Source: an uncultured Massilia sp. (GTDB taxonomy: Bacteria; Pseudomonadota; Gammaproteobacteria; Burkholderiales; Burkholderiaceae). From it: a stretch of DNA of 35,894 nucleotides. The translations under genes were made by a program, and so were the position numbers. The notes under the pieces were generated by a model that saw only the letters and a list, made by a program, of their open reading frames with translations, ran no database searches and had not been told where the DNA came from. Location: NCBI GenBank assembly GCA_946886065.1, contig CAMPHU010000020.1, forward strand, positions 1 to 35,894. Reading direction: 5' to 3'. Below are positions 33,403 through 35,894 of this stretch, piece by piece (within the stretch, counting starts at the first letter, position 1; every line of letters begins with the position of its first letter).

Positions 33403-34722
33403 ATGACAGATATATTGATCATCCTCGTTCTGATCTTGATGAACGGGGTGTTCGCCATGAGCGAGCTCGCACTCGTTTCGGCAAAACGCATGCGCCTCGA
33501 ACGGCGCGCGGAAGAAGGCAGCCGCGGTGCGCGCGCCGCCCTCGAGCTTTCCGACAATCCCAGCCACTTCCTCTCCACGGTGCAGGTCGGGATCACCCTG
33601 ATCGGCATCTTCAACGGCGCCTTCGGCGAAGCCTCGCTGGTCTCGCGCCTGGCGCCCGAATTCGAGGCCTTCCCCGCACTGGCGCCGTATGCGCGCGAGA
33701 TCGCGCTGGCCATCGTCGTGGTGGGGATCACCTTCGCCTCCATCATCCTCGGCGAGCTGGTCCCGAAGCGCATCGCCATGCAGTACCCGGAAGCGATGGC
33801 CACGCTCATCGCGCAGCCGCTGCGCATCCTGTCGAAGCTGATGGCGCCTTTCGTCAAGGTACTGTCCCTGGCTACCGAAGCCATCGTGCGCGTCCTGGGC
33901 ATCCGCGACGGCAAGGACGATGCGCCGACCGAGGAAGACATCACCGGCATGATCAAGGAGGGCACCGACGCCGGCCTGTTCGAGAAGACCGAGTACGATA
34001 TCGTCTCGCGCGCGCTGCGCCTGGACGACCGCCACCTGAAGGCCCTGATGACGCCGCGCGTGGACCTGGTGATCCTGGACCTGGAGGCGGACCGCAAGGC
34101 CAACCTCGATTTGATCGCGAACAATCCCTACAGCCGCTTCCCCGTGTACCGTGGTGACCGCTCGCACATCCTCGGTTACGTCATGGCGCGCGACCTGTTC
34201 GCGCAGTCGGTGCGCCACGGCTCGCTGGAGGCCATCAACCTCGATGCCGCGGTCCAGCCGCTGCTCTACGTGCCGGAGACGGTGAGCGCGATGGCGCTGC
34301 TGGAGCTGTTCAAGAAGAACCGCGTGGAACTGGCCCTGATCGTCGACGAGTACGGCGACATCCAGGGCATGGTGACCCTCAGCGACGTGATGAGCGCGCT
34401 GGTCGGCGACGTCACCGTGATCGGCGAGGAGCACGATCCCGACGCCGTGCAGCGCCAGGACGGCAGCTGGCTGCTGGACGGCGGCATGCCGCTCGACCGC
34501 TTCCGCGACCTGATGAACACGGCGACCGCCTTCCCGGACGAGGACTCCGGGGCCTACCACACGCTGGCCGGTTTCGTGCTGTACAAGCTGGGCTACATCC
34601 CGAAGGTATCCGAGTTCTTCGACTGGAGCGACTACCGTTTCGAGGTCGTGGACATGGACGGCAACCGGATCGACCGCGTGCTCGTGTGCCGCCGCGACCA
34701 GGTGCCGGCCAGGCGGCCCTGA
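33403..34722 (+). CDS. CNNM/CorC-family membrane protein with CBS domains
   Basis: This 439-residue protein is often annotated as a hemolysin-family or magnesium and cobalt efflux protein. An N-terminal CNNM (DUF21) domain has three or four helices (start LIILVLILMNGVFAMSELALVSAKR, then FLSTVQVGITLIGIFNGAFG and ITFASIILGELVPKR). It is followed by a CBS pair (from about 215, MTPRVDLVILDL, and about 285-345, LIVDEYGDIQGMVTLSDVM) and a C-terminal CorC/HlyC domain. The family is linked with Mg2+ homeostasis (MpfA, CNNM) rather than haemolysis. It starts 108 bases after hmgA and ends in a short tandem repeat. Confidence 0.9.
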   Translation: MTDILIILVLILMNGVFAMSELALVSAKRMRLERRAEEGSRGARAALELSDNPSHFLSTVQVGITLIGIFNGAFGEASLVSRLAPEFEAFPALAPYAREIALAIVVVGITFASIILGELVPKRIAMQYPEAMATLIAQPLRILSKLMAPFVKVLSLATEAIVRVLGIRDGKDDAPTEEDITGMIKEGTDAGLFEKTEYDIVSRALRLDDRHLKALMTPRVDLVILDLEADRKANLDLIANNPYSRFPVYRGDRSHILGYVMARDLFAQSVRHGSLEAINLDAAVQPLLYVPETVSAMALLELFKKNRVELALIVDEYGDIQGMVTLSDVMSALVGDVTVIGEEHDPDAVQRQDGSWLLDGGMPLDRFRDLMNTATAFPDEDSGAYHTLAGFVLYKLGYIPKVSEFFDWSDYRFEVVDMDGNRIDRVLVCRRDQVPARRP

Positions 34723-34762
34723 ATCTACGGCCCTGAATCTATGGCCCTAATCTGCGGCCCTG
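34715..34762. repeat. Short tandem repeat at the end of the CNNM gene
   Basis: GGCCCTGAATCTAC (34715-34728) is repeated as GGCCCTGAATCTAT (34729-34742) and as a 13-base variant GGCCCTAATCTGC (34743-34755), with a partial fourth copy to 34762. The first unit carries the TGA stop codon (34720-34722), so the array is a duplicated gene end and 3' flank. Confidence 0.85.
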
Positions 34763-34805
34763 GCCGGCATCTCCGCCGGGCCGGCAACTGACACTGGAGC
34801 ATCGC

Positions 34806-35618
34806 TTGGACACCATCCGGCTCGGCCCCCTCATCTTTCCGCTGCAAACCCTTCTAACCCTGGCGGCAATCCTGGCCGCTACCGGCCTGGCCGGCTGGCT
34901 GCGCCGGAGGCGGCGCGCCGATGCCGGCCCGGTGCTGTGGAAGATGATCCTGGTGGGCTTCGTCACTGCGCGCGCCGTGTTCGTCCTGCGCCACCACGAC
35001 ATCTACCTTGCCGCGCCCCTGGGCGCGCTGGACATTCGCGACGGCGGCTTCGAAGGCACGGCCGGCCTGATCGCCGCCTGCGTGATCGGGGCCGAGCTGA
35101 CGCGCCGCGACAGCGCCCTGCGCCGGCCCTTGCTGGTCTCGAGCCTGGCCGGGGTCGCGATCTGGCTGGGGGGCACGCTGGCCGCCCAGCTCATGGCGCC
35201 AGCGCAGGCGCCCATGCCCGACGTCCAGGTACGCCGCCTGGACGGCACCCAGGTAGCGCTGCACAGCTTCGGCGGCCGCCCGCTGGTGGTCAACCTCTGG
35301 GCTACCTGGTGCCCGCCCTGCCGGCGCGAGATGCCGGTGCTGATCCAGGCCCAGCAGACCTATCCCGACGTCGGCTTCGTCTACGTGAACCAGGGCGAAT
35401 CGCTGGAGACGGTGAAGCGCTTCATGCAGGAACAGGGGCTCGCCACGACCGGGGTCGTGGCCGATCCCGCCGGCCAGCTGGCCACGCGCACGGGCTCGCC
35501 GGGCTACCCGACCACCCTGTTCTACGATGCGTCCGGGGTGCTGCGCCTGCGCCACGCGGGCGAGCTGTCCGAGGCGACCCTGCGCGACAAGCTCGACAGC
35601 CTGCGCGACACGCGCTGA
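34806..35618 (+). CDS. TlpA-like thioredoxin protein with N-terminal membrane domain
   Basis: This 270-residue protein starts at TTG 34806, with TGGAG about 7 bases upstream; there is no in-frame ATG that keeps the full N-terminal membrane domain. Residues 1-130 contain three to four helices with Arg-rich loops, recalling the fused membrane domain of Lgt-like TlpA proteins. The C-terminal domain is periplasmic thioredoxin of the TlpA/ResA type with the redox pair WCPPC and the cis-Pro loop GYPTTLFYD. Likely role: thiol-disulfide exchange, such as reducing cytochrome c haem sites or oxidase copper-binding cysteines. Confidence 0.87.
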   Translation: MDTIRLGPLIFPLQTLLTLAAILAATGLAGWLRRRRRADAGPVLWKMILVGFVTARAVFVLRHHDIYLAAPLGALDIRDGGFEGTAGLIAACVIGAELTRRDSALRRPLLVSSLAGVAIWLGGTLAAQLMAPAQAPMPDVQVRRLDGTQVALHSFGGRPLVVNLWATWCPPCRREMPVLIQAQQTYPDVGFVYVNQGESLETVKRFMQEQGLATTGVVADPAGQLATRTGSPGYPTTLFYDASGVLRLRHAGELSEATLRDKLDSLRDTR

Positions 35619-35687
35619 GCGCACACCCATGCTTTTCCAAAGCGGCCACATGTGGTACAACAAGGGCAGCTATCCAGGAGTGCCATC

Positions 35688-35894
35688 ATGCAAGTCAACC
35701 CGATCCAGCTGTTCGACGCCGAGTCGTCCACCTTTACCTACATCCTGGTGCCGCCCGGCAGCCGCGACGCCGTGATCATCGATCCGGTCGACCGCCATGT
35801 GGAACGCGACCTGGCCCATATCGAGCGTCTCGGCCTGCACCTGACCCATGTGCTGGAAACCCATGCCCACGCCGACCACGTGACCTCGGCCGGC
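35688..35894 (+). CDS. ETHE1-like MBL-fold hydrolase, partial (3' end outside window)
   Basis: ATG 35688 follows CCAGGAGTGCCATC and opens 69 codons to the window edge. The start MQVNPIQLFDAESSTFTYILVPPGSRDAVIIDPV and the metal motif THAHADHVTSAG are those of persulfide dioxygenase-type (ETHE1/Blh) metallo-beta-lactamase proteins, which oxidise glutathione persulfide and detoxify sulfide. The rest of the protein, needed to tell ETHE1 from glyoxalase II relatives, is not visible. It lies 69 bases after the TlpA-like gene. Confidence 0.85.
   Translation, partial: MQVNPIQLFDAESSTFTYILVPPGSRDAVIIDPVDRHVERDLAHIERLGLHLTHVLETHAHADHVTSAG

Noticed and set aside
31894..34560. Frame of about 890 codons on the minus strand
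   Set aside because: It is antisense to hmgA and the CNNM gene and has His/Arg/Gly-rich shadow composition.

Overview
The window is high-GC, densely coded chromosomal DNA of a Gram-negative aerobe. The gene set (bo3-type quinol oxidase with a RegB/RegA-type redox two-component system, homogentisate pathway enzymes, LysR/TetR/MarR regulators, CHASE/PAS/GGDEF/EAL signalling) and the strong GC bias at third codon positions fit a betaproteobacterium. My best guess is Burkholderiales, Oxalobacteraceae (Massilia-like). That placement is inference from gene content and style; no rRNA or other phylogenetic marker is present.

Layout. 1-5.3 kb: the tail of an unknown gene, a membrane sensor histidine kinase without a partner regulator, a membrane-anchored M23 peptidase, and, convergent, a bifunctional class A penicillin-binding protein. 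5.4-8.8 kb: a CHASE-PAS-GGDEF-EAL cyclic-di-GMP protein and a divergent MarR regulator. 9-11.4 kb: an exported purple-acid-phosphatase-like metallophosphoesterase and a ZIP-family transporter with altered metal motifs. 11.35-18.5 kb, all minus strand and nearly gapless: cyoABCD, surf1, regB, regA and a small lipoprotein-type cytochrome c. This reads as one respiratory operon carrying its own redox sensor. 18.6-21 kb: an MHS-family transporter with a clean terminator, then a membrane-anchored alpha/beta hydrolase.

21-23.9 kb: a tetR unit and an SDR oxidoreductase-MFS exporter unit. Both have a near-identical 18-bp palindrome (15/18 positions the same) at their promoters, so the regulator probably controls itself and the pair. 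23.9-24.3 kb: a decayed IS1595-like transposase remnant interrupted by a small REP-like palindrome. 24.4-27.3 kb: a ZIP transporter downstream of a manganese catalase, with a divergent membrane-tethered hemerythrin-like protein, suggesting a metal and oxidative-stress cluster. 27.3-29.5 kb: patatin-like phospholipase and lrgB/lrgA. 29.6-33.3 kb: tyrosine catabolism (hppD, a LysR regulator, divergent hmgA) with a perfect 16-bp palindrome and a T-N11-A site between lysR and hmgA. 33.4-35.9 kb: a CNNM/CorC-type membrane protein, a TlpA-like thioredoxin with a membrane domain, and the start of an ETHE1-like metallo-beta-lactamase-fold protein.

I saw no tRNA, rRNA, CRISPR array, intact insertion sequence or phage genes. 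Most of the window is ordinary core-type chromosome. The points that stand out are the cyo-surf1-regBA-cytochrome c arrangement, the duplicated TetR operator, the ZIP-Mn catalase pairing, and the transposase remnant with its inserted palindrome.
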